Source: Peptococcaceae bacterium (GTDB lineage: Bacteria; Bacillota; Peptococcia; Peptococcales; Peptococcaceae). From it: a stretch of 14,448 nucleotides of DNA. A program made the translations under genes and the position numbers. Below the pieces are notes generated by a model. It saw only the letters and a program-made list of their open reading frames with translations. It searched no databases and was not told the DNA's origin. Positions 1 through 7,618 of the stretch are shown here, one piece after another. How positions within the stretch are numbered: the stretch's first letter is position 1; the number at the start of each line of letters is the position of its first letter. The stretch covers positions 1-14,448 of the forward strand of contig JAFNVD010000078.1 in assembly GCA_017383785.1 (NCBI GenBank). Reading direction: 5' to 3'.

Positions 1-2507
1 ATTTCTTTATTTACTTTCTCTACTTCTTTTTCCAGACGAGCAATTTCTTTGTCCATATCAATCAGACCTTTTAATGGTAAGAAGATTTCAATGCCATCTA
101 CAACCGCAGTTACAGACTGTTCCGGTTTTTCAGTCAGTGTCATCTGCACATCCAGAGTTTCCAAAGTAGCCAGATTCATAATGTATGGTGCTGCTTCATT
201 TACTACAGATAAGAATTCGTCTTTATTGGCAGCAATCATACAATCTGCTTTTTTACCCAGAGGTACATTCATTTCGCTACGCATATTACGAATTGCACGG
301 ATTACATTCATTACTACAGCCATCTGCGCTTCTGCATCTGCAGAAATTGCATCTTCATTTGCTACAGGCCACTGGGTCAACATAATAGTTTCACCTTCAT
401 GAGGCAAATGCTGCCAGATTTCTTCTGTAATGAATGGCATGAATGGATGCAGTAGAATCATGGTATCACGCAGTACAGTTGCAATTACATGCTGTGCTGT
501 GCGACGACTTGCTTCTGTTTCTTTTCCGTACAGACGAGGTTTTACCATTTCAATGTACCAGTCACAGAATTCATCCCAAATAAATTCATATAAAGCATTG
601 GCAGCACCGCCCAGATCGTAACTATCCATACGAGCAGATACATCTTTTGCTACGGAGTTGAAGCGGCTGATAATCCATTTATCTGCCATAGTATATACCA
701 ATTCATTATCAGCAACTGGAGTATAATCTTCCAGATTCATCAGTACAAAACGGGTTGCATTCCAAATTTTGTTTGCAAAGTTACGAGATGCTTCTAAACG
801 TTCTGTCTGGAAACGTAAGTCATTACCAGGAGTATTACCGGTAATCAGCATAAAGCGCAGTGTATCTGCACCAAATTCGTCAATTACTTGAATTGGATCG
901 ATACCATTGCCCAAAGATTTACTCATTTTACGACCCTGGCTATCCAGTACCAAACCGTGAATCAATACATCGTGGAATGGACTCTGACCGGTAAATTCTA
1001 ATGCGTCGAACAGCATTCTAGCAACCCAGAAGAAGATGATATCTCTACCGGTTACCAATACACTTGTAGGATAGAATGCTTCCAGTTCCGGTGTCTGTGC
1101 AGGCCAGCCCATTGTGGAGAATGGCCACAAACCGGAGCTAAACCATGTATCCAATACATCCGGATCCTGCTCTACATTTTTGGAGCCACATTTAGTACAA
1201 GTATCTACATCAGTCGTGCTGCACATTACTTCACCGCAATCCTGACAGTACCACACAGGGATACGGTGACCCCACCACAACTGACGAGAAATACACCAGT
1301 CACGAATATTTTCTAACCAGCCCAAATAAATTTTGGTGAAACGTTCCGGTACAAAGTTTACAGCACCTGTATGCGCTGCTTCGATAGCCGGTTTTGCCAA
1401 TGGTTCCATTTTTACAAACCACTGTTTACTTACTAATGGTTCAATTACTGTATTACATCTATAACAATGACCTACAGAATTATTGTGATCTTCGATTTTT
1501 GTCAGAACGCCTTCAGCTGTCAAATCATCTACCAACTGCTTACGACATTCATAACGGTCCATGCCTTCATATTTGCCGGCATTGTTATTCATTTTACCCT
1601 GTTTGTCGATAACAAATACCTGTGGCAATCCATGACGGTTCCCTACTTCAAAGTCGTTAGGGTCATGTGCAGGAGTGATTTTTACCGCACCGGTACCAAA
1701 ATCTTTTTCAACGTATTCATCGGCTACAACAGGAATCACACGATTTACAACCGGCAGCACCAGATTTTTACCGATTAAATGTTTGTAACGATCATCTTCA
1801 GGATGTACCGCAACAGCAGTATCACCCATCATGGTTTCAGGACGAGTGGTAGCAATTTCAATACTATCGGTACCATCTTCGGTAGGATAACGGAAGTAAT
1901 AGATTTTCCCTTCCTGATCTACGTGTTCTACTTCAATATCAGAAATAGTGGTCTGGCAGTGTGGACACCAGTTTACGATATAGTTACCCTGATAGATTAA
2001 CCCTTTATTATACAAACGCACAAATGCTTCTCGTACAGCCTGAGAACATCCTTCGTCCATAGTGAAACGTTCACGGTCCCAGTCACAGGAACTGCCCAGT
2101 TTGCGCAGCTGTGTAGTAATGGTATTACCGTATTCTTCTTTCCAAGCCCAGGTACGACGCAAAAATTCTTCACGACCTACTTCGTAACGGTTGGTTCCTT
2201 CTTCTTTCAGCTGTGCTTCAACTTTTGCCTGAGTCGCAATCCCGGCATGGTCGGTACCTGGTACCCACAGAGTATTGAACCCGCATAAACGTTTATAACG
2301 CACCAGAATATCCTGCATGGTGTTGTCCATAGCATGGCCCATGTGCAGTTTACCGGTTACATTTGGAGGTGGCATAACGATAGAGAAGTTCTCTTTGCCT
2401 TCGTCCATACGACCTGCAAAATATTTGTTGTTTTCCCAGACAGAATACCAATGTTCTTCTACCTGTTTTGGATCATACACTTTTGATAAGTTTTTACTTT
2501 CATCCAT
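1..2507 (-). CDS. valS: Valyl-tRNA synthetase (3' end outside window)
   Basis: Cytoplasmic class I aminoacyl-tRNA synthetase that charges tRNA-Val with valine and edits mischarged threonine. My reading of the minus strand gives 835 complete codons from ATG at 2507. The protein starts MDESKNLSKVYDPKQVEEHW; the HIGH-type motif HMGH is at residues 55-58 after PPPNVTGK, and the KMSKS loop is at residues 527-531 (bases 915-929). Cysteine pairs typical of bacterial ValRS zinc-binding inserts are present (CQDCGE, then CTKCGS). The last visible residues are a charged helix, the start of the C-terminal coiled-coil tRNA-binding arm. The usual length is about 880 residues, so roughly 45 are missing beyond base 1. 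The start is set by GGAGA eight bases upstream. Expression is controlled by the T-box leader directly upstream. Several plus-strand reading frames inside it are shadows. Confidence 0.97.
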   Translation of the reverse strand, partial: MDESKNLSKVYDPKQVEEHWYSVWENNKYFAGRMDEGKENFSIVMPPPNVTGKLHMGHAMDNTMQDILVRYKRLCGFNTLWVPGTDHAGIATQAKVEAQLKEEGTNRYEVGREEFLRRTWAWKEEYGNTITTQLRKLGSSCDWDRERFTMDEGCSQAVREAFVRLYNKGLIYQGNYIVNWCPHCQTTISDIEVEHVDQEGKIYYFRYPTEDGTDSIEIATTRPETMMGDTAVAVHPEDDRYKHLIGKNLVLPVVNRVIPVVADEYVEKDFGTGAVKITPAHDPNDFEVGNRHGLPQVFVIDKQGKMNNNAGKYEGMDRYECRKQLVDDLTAEGVLTKIEDHNNSVGHCYRCNTVIEPLVSKQWFVKMEPLAKPAIEAAHTGAVNFVPERFTKIYLGWLENIRDWCISRQLWWGHRIPVWYCQDCGEVMCSTTDVDTCTKCGSKNVEQDPDVLDTWFSSGLWPFSTMGWPAQTPELEAFYPTSVLVTGRDIIFFWVARMLFDALEFTGQSPFHDVLIHGLVLDSQGRKMSKSLGNGIDPIQVIDEFGADTLRFMLITGNTPGNDLRFQTERLEASRNFANKIWNATRFVLMNLEDYTPVADNELVYTMADKWIISRFNSVAKDVSARMDSYDLGGAANALYEFIWDEFCDWYIEMVKPRLYGKETEASRRTAQHVIATVLRDTMILLHPFMPFITEEIWQHLPHEGETIMLTQWPVANEDAISADAEAQMAVVMNVIRAIRNMRSEMNVPLGKKADCMIAANKDEFLSVVNEAAPYIMNLATLETLDVQMTLTEKPEQSVTAVVDGIEIFLPLKGLIDMDKEIARLEKEVEKVNKE

Positions 2508-2806
2508 TGTGGTTGTCTCCTTTATTTGAAATTTAATATATTACATAAAAAAACGCTTTCGCCCTGTAAAAAGGACGAAAGCGAAAGTTCCGTGGTACCA
2601 CCTTAATTTCTGATGCAATTGCATCAGACACTCATATGCTATAACGGGCGTTCCCGATTACTCCTACTGAATTTACATCGTTCAGAATAATATCTCAGGG
2701 GCTACCTTCCAATGCATCCTGCAGAAAACTCACAGCCAAGGTTTTCCTCTCTACGGCATTACAGCACTGTACTCCTCCCCATCACAGAAAATACTGTATT
2801 CAACTA
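2508..2806 (-). ncRNA. T-box riboswitch leader of valS
   Basis: A tRNA-sensing leader RNA: uncharged tRNA-Val binding stabilises an antiterminator and lets valS be transcribed. The conserved T-box AAGGTGGTACCACGG reads on the minus strand at 2604-2590; its TGGT would pair with the ACCA end of a tRNA with discriminator A, as tRNA-Val has. Upstream is the Stem I region, with an AGAGAG-type apical segment near 2750, then GGAAGGTAGCCCCTGAG, in which GTA (2705-2703) fits the valine specifier codon. A perfect 8-bp hairpin with an AATT loop (2609-2628) lies just before the T-box, and a terminator follows it. The 5' end is placed about seven bases after the -10 box of the proposed promoter. Family assignment is very secure; the exact specifier position is inferred from local context only. 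Confidence 0.95.
2547..2583 (-). terminator. T-box-controlled terminator hairpin before valS
   Basis: On the minus strand, CGCTTTCGTCC and GGGCGAAAGCG form a stem (2583-2554) with a short A/T loop, followed by seven T residues (2553-2547). It lies directly after the T-box sequence, whose downstream bases (ACTTTCG) run into the stem, so antiterminator and terminator are mutually exclusive. This is the expression switch of the T-box leader. Confidence 0.9.
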
Positions 2807-2812
2807 TATTGT

Positions 2813-2841
2813 AGAATAGCACAAGACCGGGCGAAAGTCAA
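2813..2841 (-). promoter_or_regulatory. Promoter of the valS T-box transcript
   Basis: On the minus strand a near-consensus -35 TTGACT (2841-2836) and a -10 TATTCT (2818-2813) are separated by 17 bases. It sits about 305 bases upstream of valS and immediately before the T-box Stem I region, as expected for a sigma-A-type promoter. I found no clear terminator between the end of the traX-family gene and this promoter, so some read-through from the upstream operon is possible. Confidence 0.65.
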
Positions 2842-2912
2842 CCAAAAACTCTAGCCCAACTTCAGTCATAAGCTTAAACAATACTGTCAGACAGGACAAT
2901 CGTTCCACCAAA

Positions 2913-3656
2913 TTATAACACAAATTTTAACAAACCCAGAATCAGAAGATGTACCGGATAAAATGCGTAGCAAAAATATTTCCACCACTTGCTATGATAG
3001 CCTTGTTTGCCTTTGTATAGCCAGATTGGAATCAAAGCTAAAAGTGCCAAACCTTGACGTGTTAAAAACACAGTTTCTCCAAATAGTACAACCTCATAGC
3101 CAAATCCACCAAGCAATTCTAGATTAATATAGCCTAAGCATAGGAGTTGGCCTACATAGTCCCACCAGTTTCGATGATGGAAAAAGTAAAATGTCAAAAC
3201 CATTAAAATCCCTGCATGATAATAGTCTACCATAGTTATTAGACCTAGCAGATAACCGGCCAAAATGGTAAAAATGCCAACGGCTATTCTAATCCGGAGC
3301 TTTTCTGATGCTTTTGCTTTTTCATTACAATGAATCAGCCCCAACGCAATTAGGAAACTCCACAACACATTTTGGTGAAACGGATAAATGACACTGCTAG
3401 CCATGGCTAAGTTAAACGGAATCTCCGATATAACAGCAAACAATAATAATCGTTTTACGTATTTTTTTAAATTACTGGTATGAAAATATCCTTCCACCAG
3501 CAAAAATGCATAAATAGGAAAGCAGACACGACCAATACAGGTAAGCCAATCATTGCCCGGTACAATGGTCCCCCACAAATGATCGCAAAGCATAAATAAC
3601 ATGGCCATCAAATGGAGTGAAAATGAAGTTGTCTCAAATTTTTTAGTATTTGTCAT
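2913..3656 (-). CDS. TraX-family integral membrane protein
   Basis: A 247-residue polytopic membrane protein of the TraX family. The founding member, F-plasmid TraX, N-acetylates the pilin subunit; chromosomal homologues in Bacillota are common and mostly uncharacterised, so transfer of an acyl group to an envelope substrate is only an inference. Family hallmarks visible: an early Asp-His pair (residues 25-26) in the first helix, IGRVCFPIYAFLLVEG at 41-56, SEIPF at 77-81, QN at 95-96 and FYPVH at 232-236. About eight hydrophobic segments span the protein. Its ATG overlaps the stop of the upstream gene (ATGA), and AGGAG lies seven bases before the start inside that gene, so the two are translationally coupled. 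No conjugation genes are nearby, which argues against a role in pilus biogenesis. It is the last gene of a four-gene operon. Confidence 0.88.
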   Translation of the reverse strand: MTNTKKFETTSFSLHLMAMLFMLCDHLWGTIVPGNDWLTCIGRVCFPIYAFLLVEGYFHTSNLKKYVKRLLLFAVISEIPFNLAMASSVIYPFHQNVLWSFLIALGLIHCNEKAKASEKLRIRIAVGIFTILAGYLLGLITMVDYYHAGILMVLTFYFFHHRNWWDYVGQLLCLGYINLELLGGFGYEVVLFGETVFLTRQGLALLALIPIWLYKGKQGYHSKWWKYFCYAFYPVHLLILGLLKFVL

Positions 3657-4093
3657 CGTTGTTCTCCTACTTGTTTTTTACTCATCCATGTATCTGCTTT
3701 GCTACCCAAATACAGCATCAATGCCAAAAGTCCTACATAAATACCATCAATGATATGCTCTATTGTACTGAAATCTAAAAACCCTGCACTTTGCGGATAA
3801 AATTGAATATACGGCCCGACACCTACTGCCAATAGAATTGCGTACACTAGAAGAACTATCATGGCTGAAAACACTATTTTTTCGCCTCTCAAAGCATTCT
3901 GCTTTACACGATAGATAAAATGAAGCAAAAATCCTGCAAAAAACATGACACCAAACATAGAGAGCATCAATGTCAAAAACACATCGCCAGTATTTCCCGC
4001 CACACTCCAATAGGTGCCGCCATCGTTGTATTCATGAGAAATATTCTTTACCAAACCAAGCATCTCGGCAGGCCAATACCATTTGATTGTCAT
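3653..4093 (-). CDS. Small three-helix membrane protein, function unknown
   Basis: A 146-residue protein that I do not recognise. After a polar, aromatic N-terminal region (residues 1-36, containing WYW and HEYNDGGTYW) there are three likely transmembrane helices at about 38-61, 73-95 and 113-131, and then a short basic C-terminus. The loop VGPYIQFYPQSAGFLDFSTIEH between helices 2 and 3 is rich in aromatic residues and Pro. A strong AGGAGGG lies seven bases before the ATG, which supports this start. The gene begins 40 bases after the substrate-binding lipoprotein and overlaps the TraX-family gene by four bases, so it is probably made together with both. A role as membrane partner of TraX or of the lipoproteins is inference from position only. 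Confidence 0.8.
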   Translation of the reverse strand: MTIKWYWPAEMLGLVKNISHEYNDGGTYWSVAGNTGDVFLTLMLSMFGVMFFAGFLLHFIYRVKQNALRGEKIVFSAMIVLLVYAILLAVGVGPYIQFYPQSAGFLDFSTIEHIIDGIYVGLLALMLYLGSKADTWMSKKQVGEQR

Positions 4094-4133
4094 TTTACAT
4101 CCCTCCTACTCCATGTAGTGATTACATATCATT

Positions 4134-5063
4134 TTATTCTTTTGGCATTGGAATATATCCTGCCTCAATAATTGCTGCTCTGCCTTCATCTGTTAAAATC
4201 CAGTTACGCAATTGTCTAGCCGGACTATCTTCCGGCTCATCGGCACGAATCACTAAGTAATATTCATTTAACAATGGATAACTGCCATCAGCAATGGTCT
4301 CATCGCTTGGCTGTACACCATCTACCGCGATCATTTTAAGCCCCGGCTGCTGATACATATAACTTGCATAGTAGAATACAGAATACCCTAACGCATTGCC
4401 CTCATTGTTGTACCGTGCCAATTCGTCGATAAGCATCCCCATCTCTGCAGGGCGCAGTTCCATTGGCGCATCCATTGGTACAATATCTTTCATCAAGAGC
4501 TTCATAAACAGCGATTGACTGCCGCTGGTAGCTACACGCTGATACGGTATAATTTCTAAGTCTTCACCGCCTACCTCATTCCAGTTAGTCACATTACCCG
4601 TGTAAATATCAATGAGCTGCTGCTGTGTGAGATTCTCTACCGGGTTCTGCTCATTATTGATGAATACCAATGCGTCACGACCCAGTGGTGTAATTTCCAG
4701 TTCTGTACCTACAGTGTCCAGATATGCTTTGGTATCTTCCGCAGCTTCATATACCAGCAAAATATCTGCATTTCCATTGGCGATATTACTCCATGCGTTG
4801 GATGTCTTGGTGCAACTGGTCAGTTCTTCTGCTTCCTCCAGCGTAATATCACATACCCGGCTCATAATTTCAGCCATCATTGGCAAATTTGCTGTAGAAC
4901 CATCCATACGCGGATATTCATCTAAACTTAACTGTAACGATACTTTCTTTGGTACATCGATTTGGTGACTCTGTTGCTTTGTGGTACAACCACTGAACAC
5001 CAACATTGCAATCAAAAAAACGATTAACATTGTAGCAACTCTTTTGTATGTTCTGAATTTCAT
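4134..5063 (-). CDS. PstS-like substrate-binding lipoprotein
   Basis: A 309-residue extracytoplasmic lipoprotein of the phosphate-binding-protein-like superfamily. The signal peptide ends in lipobox LVFSGC, with Cys26 as the lipidated residue. The PstS-like anion-binding loop MDGSTA is at residues 53-58, and a second PstS-like segment RVATSGSQ at 176-183 lies just after the typical QQLIDIYTGNVTNWNEVGG stretch (148-166). The mature part matches a single two-lobed binding domain. An upstream TTG at 5090 and an ATG at 5069 are in frame, but AGGGAGG (5078-5072) is eight bases from the ATG at 5063 and too close to the other ATG, so 5063 is chosen. No pstC, pstA, pstB or phoU is adjacent; its neighbours are another lipoprotein and two membrane proteins. 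Ligand and role are therefore uncertain: phosphate binding is possible, but so is sensing or binding of another oxyanion. Confidence 0.88.
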   Translation of the reverse strand: MKFRTYKRVATMLIVFLIAMLVFSGCTTKQQSHQIDVPKKVSLQLSLDEYPRMDGSTANLPMMAEIMSRVCDITLEEAEELTSCTKTSNAWSNIANGNADILLVYEAAEDTKAYLDTVGTELEITPLGRDALVFINNEQNPVENLTQQQLIDIYTGNVTNWNEVGGEDLEIIPYQRVATSGSQSLFMKLLMKDIVPMDAPMELRPAEMGMLIDELARYNNEGNALGYSVFYYASYMYQQPGLKMIAVDGVQPSDETIADGSYPLLNEYYLVIRADEPEDSPARQLRNWILTDEGRAAIIEAGYIPMPKE

Positions 5064-5099
5064 TGTCATAACCTCCCTGTTATAAGACAAAACGCTCTA

Positions 5100-6635
5100 T
5101 TATTCTTCCGCAGCCGAAGCAAATACCGACTGTTCATAGATCCAGTTGCCGTCTCGATCCATAAGCCCTTGCGAGAACCCTTTTTCTACCCAAAAGCGAT
5201 TTTCAGATAACCCTTGAATGTTTTTGCAACGTTCAAGGATAACATTCCCATCATAATCGATTAGGTCGTATAAGTTTTTTCCTGCCAGTTGATAATTGGC
5301 CATAATCAATCCCGATTTCGTTACATTGCCATTTCCGGACTCGAAATATAATTCATGCATGTACTGATACTCTTTTTCACCAATACGATTCCCGTTTATA
5401 TCACATAAATAGTTGCAATCATTTACGTTGTCATGTAAAATAAAACGATTTTCATTCAATACAGAAATCCAATTGTCGCCAACATCAAAGATTACTTCTC
5501 CATTTTTGTCTATAATACAATCCTGCCCATCCATTGTAGAAGCCGAAAACCACACTGTTGCATCGCTGCTATTTTGCAGGGCATTTGCATACAACTCCAT
5601 ATATGGAGACAAATACGAATATTTCTCGCTAATAGGATTTCCACTGTAATCATAGATTCTGGTATAATACTGATAAATCGGCCAACCACCGTTCTCGGCT
5701 GTGGCTACTACTTCACGGGTTTGAATTGTCATGCAATCCTTTAGCATATATTGTACATAATCATACTCCGGATGCTCTCCTGTTTCTTGATATACTACAC
5801 TGCCATCAATCAACGAAATGACAAATTCCCGATTATCACGTTCTGCTTTGATATAAGATACACCCGGAATATCTGACGAACTAAAATATTCGTATTCGTG
5901 CGGTATAATTGCTGTGCCATCTAAACGCTGCAAGCCTTTTAACACTGTACCATTTTCGCTATGCTGTTCTGCTGAAATATAGTATTGATTATCTACGTAG
6001 ATGAAACCGCCTAATGTCTCGTACAGAATGTTCATATCCCGGTCTACAACACGAGCAGTTGTATAGTTTTTAGCATTTAGAATATAACCTTCATCAACAG
6101 GAAAAATATTATTCACATCATCGAAATACACTTCCCCGCTAATGCGATCTTCCAAACGGCCAGTATAATACAATACCCAGTTATCACATACACGTTGAAT
6201 ACCGTTTTGCCCTAGGTGTTTTACCAGGTTTCCCTCTAAATCATACAATGTAAATTCATTGTGTACTTTTTCCCAATTGTCGCCTGTCCATAAATCTTCT
6301 GCAGTGAGGTTCGGATCCTCTACAACTTGTTTAGACGTCTGAATCCACAATTGCTCACCGGATATTTCATCACATATGATATACACTTCTTGATTTTCAA
6401 TCGGTAATATCATCTTACCGTCATGACTCACCACACCGTATGCATTTTCCCACTGACTTGTGGTACGATTGCTTGGCATGACACGATACACCGTACTTGC
6501 GGTTGACAATTCATCCGGTTGTTGGTTGGTATCTTGTACTTTATCTTTAGATACAGAACAGCCTGTTATCAAAAAACAGCTAAGCGTAAACAATGTCAGA
6601 AATTTTAAATTTCTTTTGTGAAAAATTTGTTTCAT
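5100..6635 (-). CDS. Lipoprotein with degenerate WG-type repeats
   Basis: A 511-residue predicted surface lipoprotein. The signal peptide ends in lipobox LITGC with Cys26. The mature protein carries about nine spaced strand-turn-strand units around a D-x-x-G-(N/K/T/E) core, for example HDGKMILP (71), LEGNLV (133), LDGTAIIP (238), SGNPI (331), KNGEVIF (377), INGNRIG (413), YDGNVIL (461) and RDGNWIY (494), with FWVEKGFSQGLMD at 481-493. This resembles WG-repeat (KWG) proteins, but the repeats are divergent and the Trp-Gly pair is mostly lost; a beta-propeller-like fold is an inference. The frame is open to 6683, but GGAGGGAG five bases before ATG 6635 and the signal peptide starting there fix the start. 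It is the first gene of the four-gene operon; the next gene begins 36 bases downstream. Exact ligand or role is unknown. Confidence 0.82.
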   Translation of the reverse strand: MKQIFHKRNLKFLTLFTLSCFLITGCSVSKDKVQDTNQQPDELSTASTVYRVMPSNRTTSQWENAYGVVSHDGKMILPIENQEVYIICDEISGEQLWIQTSKQVVEDPNLTAEDLWTGDNWEKVHNEFTLYDLEGNLVKHLGQNGIQRVCDNWVLYYTGRLEDRISGEVYFDDVNNIFPVDEGYILNAKNYTTARVVDRDMNILYETLGGFIYVDNQYYISAEQHSENGTVLKGLQRLDGTAIIPHEYEYFSSSDIPGVSYIKAERDNREFVISLIDGSVVYQETGEHPEYDYVQYMLKDCMTIQTREVVATAENGGWPIYQYYTRIYDYSGNPISEKYSYLSPYMELYANALQNSSDATVWFSASTMDGQDCIIDKNGEVIFDVGDNWISVLNENRFILHDNVNDCNYLCDINGNRIGEKEYQYMHELYFESGNGNVTKSGLIMANYQLAGKNLYDLIDYDGNVILERCKNIQGLSENRFWVEKGFSQGLMDRDGNWIYEQSVFASAAEE

Positions 6636-6683
6636 AGCACTCCCTCCAAACGTTATATTGATAATCATTCTATCGTCAACCAT

Positions 6684-6714
6684 AGTATATCAATTACTTA
6701 CCCGCATTTGTTAA
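6684..6714 (-). promoter_or_regulatory. Candidate promoter of the lipoprotein-traX operon
   Basis: On the minus strand a -10 TATACT (6689-6684) has an upstream TG one base away, giving an extended -10. A -35-like TTAACA (6714-6709) lies 19 bases upstream. It follows the terminator of the holA cluster and lies about 50 bases before the lipoprotein start. A second weak option is TTGACG with TATAAC closer to the gene. Confidence 0.45.
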
Positions 6715-6722
6715 AAAATACA

Positions 6723-6770
6723 CAAAAAATACAGCAGAACCGTCCTATATACATAGACGTTCTGCTGTAT
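6723..6770 (-). terminator. Rho-independent terminator of the dacA-holA cluster
   Basis: Minus-strand ATACAGCAGAAC-GTC pairs with GAC-GGTTCTGCTGTAT (arms within 6770-6729) with one bulged base and an A/T-rich loop, followed by six T residues. It lies about 35 bases after the stop of the coiled-coil gene and separates that cluster from the next operon. Confidence 0.88.
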
Positions 6771-6803
6771 AAAAAAGTTGCAAAAGTATAAAAGAATCAA
6801 TAT

Positions 6804-7616
6804 TTATTTTTGCGCACCACGACGTTCCAGTTTTTCAACAATATCAATAATGTCTTGTCTATCACGGGCAATAATTTCAATCTGCTGTTCGTACAATGCA
6901 CTCATGAGATTTACCATTTCTTCTGCTTTGTATACTGTATCAGAATAAATCTCATACGCCTGATCTGTTTCCTGTTCTAACAGATTCATTGCATTAGCTT
7001 TTGCTTCATCCATAGAGGCTTTCAGCTCTGCTTCTTTTTCTTTTCGATAGCTTTCAATCTCTTCATCTAAACGTTTACGCAATGCTTCGGCTTCCTCACG
7101 CACTTCCGCTAGAATCTGCTCACCTTCTTTACGTGCCTCTTCCAAAATCCCTTCTCTGCTATTTTCCAGTTCCTTACGCGCAGCTTCCAATTCTTGACGA
7201 CGTTCACTCAAAGTCATAGCAACGATATCTTCTGCCTCAGCTTTTACTTTAGCATCATATGCCTTTGCTTCTACCATGATACGTTCTGCTTCTTTTTTGG
7301 CATCTGTTACCGCATCTTCCAAAGTAGAAGTGCGTACCACCTCTGCCTCTGTTACCATCTGCCGTGCCTGCCACATAGCATTTTTCAACAATTGTTCTTT
7401 TGTCATCTGCAGAGTTTCAGGATCTAATACGAAATCTTCATCCTCTAAACGATGGTCTACCCCATGGAATACTTTCAATTCACGAATCAATGCCATTAAT
7501 TCGTTGCGGTCTACCACTACCATATCTTTCTGCAACATAGGAGATTTGCACTCCTCTACATATGCCTCATATTCTTTTAAACGTTCAAACATTTTTTTGC
7601 TGAATTCTGCTTCCAT
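6804..7616 (-). CDS. Coiled-coil protein downstream of holA, function unknown
   Basis: A 270-residue soluble protein with no signal peptide or membrane segment. Residues about 1-70 are a mixed region (VVVDRNELMALIREL at 33-47, DFVLDPETL at 61-69). Residues about 72-240 are a nearly continuous Glu/Ala/Lys/Arg-rich helix with heptad-like patterning, followed by a short helical tail ending RRGAQK. The composition resembles DivIVA-like proteins and the peripheral stalk subunits of V-type ATPases, but I see no motif that proves either. The gene starts two bases after the holA stop, with GGAGGG inside the end of holA, so it is cotranscribed and probably coupled to it. A strong terminator follows. 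In many Bacillota the gene next to holA encodes ribosomal protein S20; that is not the case here. A structural role in division or chromosome handling is a guess from context. Confidence 0.72.
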   Translation of the reverse strand: MEAEFSKKMFERLKEYEAYVEECKSPMLQKDMVVVDRNELMALIRELKVFHGVDHRLEDEDFVLDPETLQMTKEQLLKNAMWQARQMVTEAEVVRTSTLEDAVTDAKKEAERIMVEAKAYDAKVKAEAEDIVAMTLSERRQELEAARKELENSREGILEEARKEGEQILAEVREEAEALRKRLDEEIESYRKEKEAELKASMDEAKANAMNLLEQETDQAYEIYSDTVYKAEEMVNLMSALYEQQIEIIARDRQDIIDIVEKLERRGAQK

Positions 7617-7618
7617 AC

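Noticed and set aside
49..2529. Several plus-strand open frames of 60-120 codons on the left side
   Set aside because: They lie antisense to the continuous valS frame and its leader, show low-complexity translations without recognisable domains, and lack ribosome sites.
2609..2628. 20-base perfect palindrome as a possible operator or insertion-sequence end
   Set aside because: It lies directly before the T-box sequence and is explained as a hairpin of the leader RNA; no transposase or target duplication is nearby.
2913..3656. TraX homologue as a sign of an integrated conjugative element
   Set aside because: No relaxase, type IV secretion, integrase or attachment repeats are visible, and chromosomal TraX homologues are widespread in Bacillota.
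5063..5090. Longer start (TTG at 5090 or ATG at 5069) for the PstS-like lipoprotein
   Set aside because: The AGGGAGG ribosome site lies inside the TTG extension and only two bases from ATG 5069, whereas it is ideally spaced from ATG 5063, which begins a normal signal peptide.
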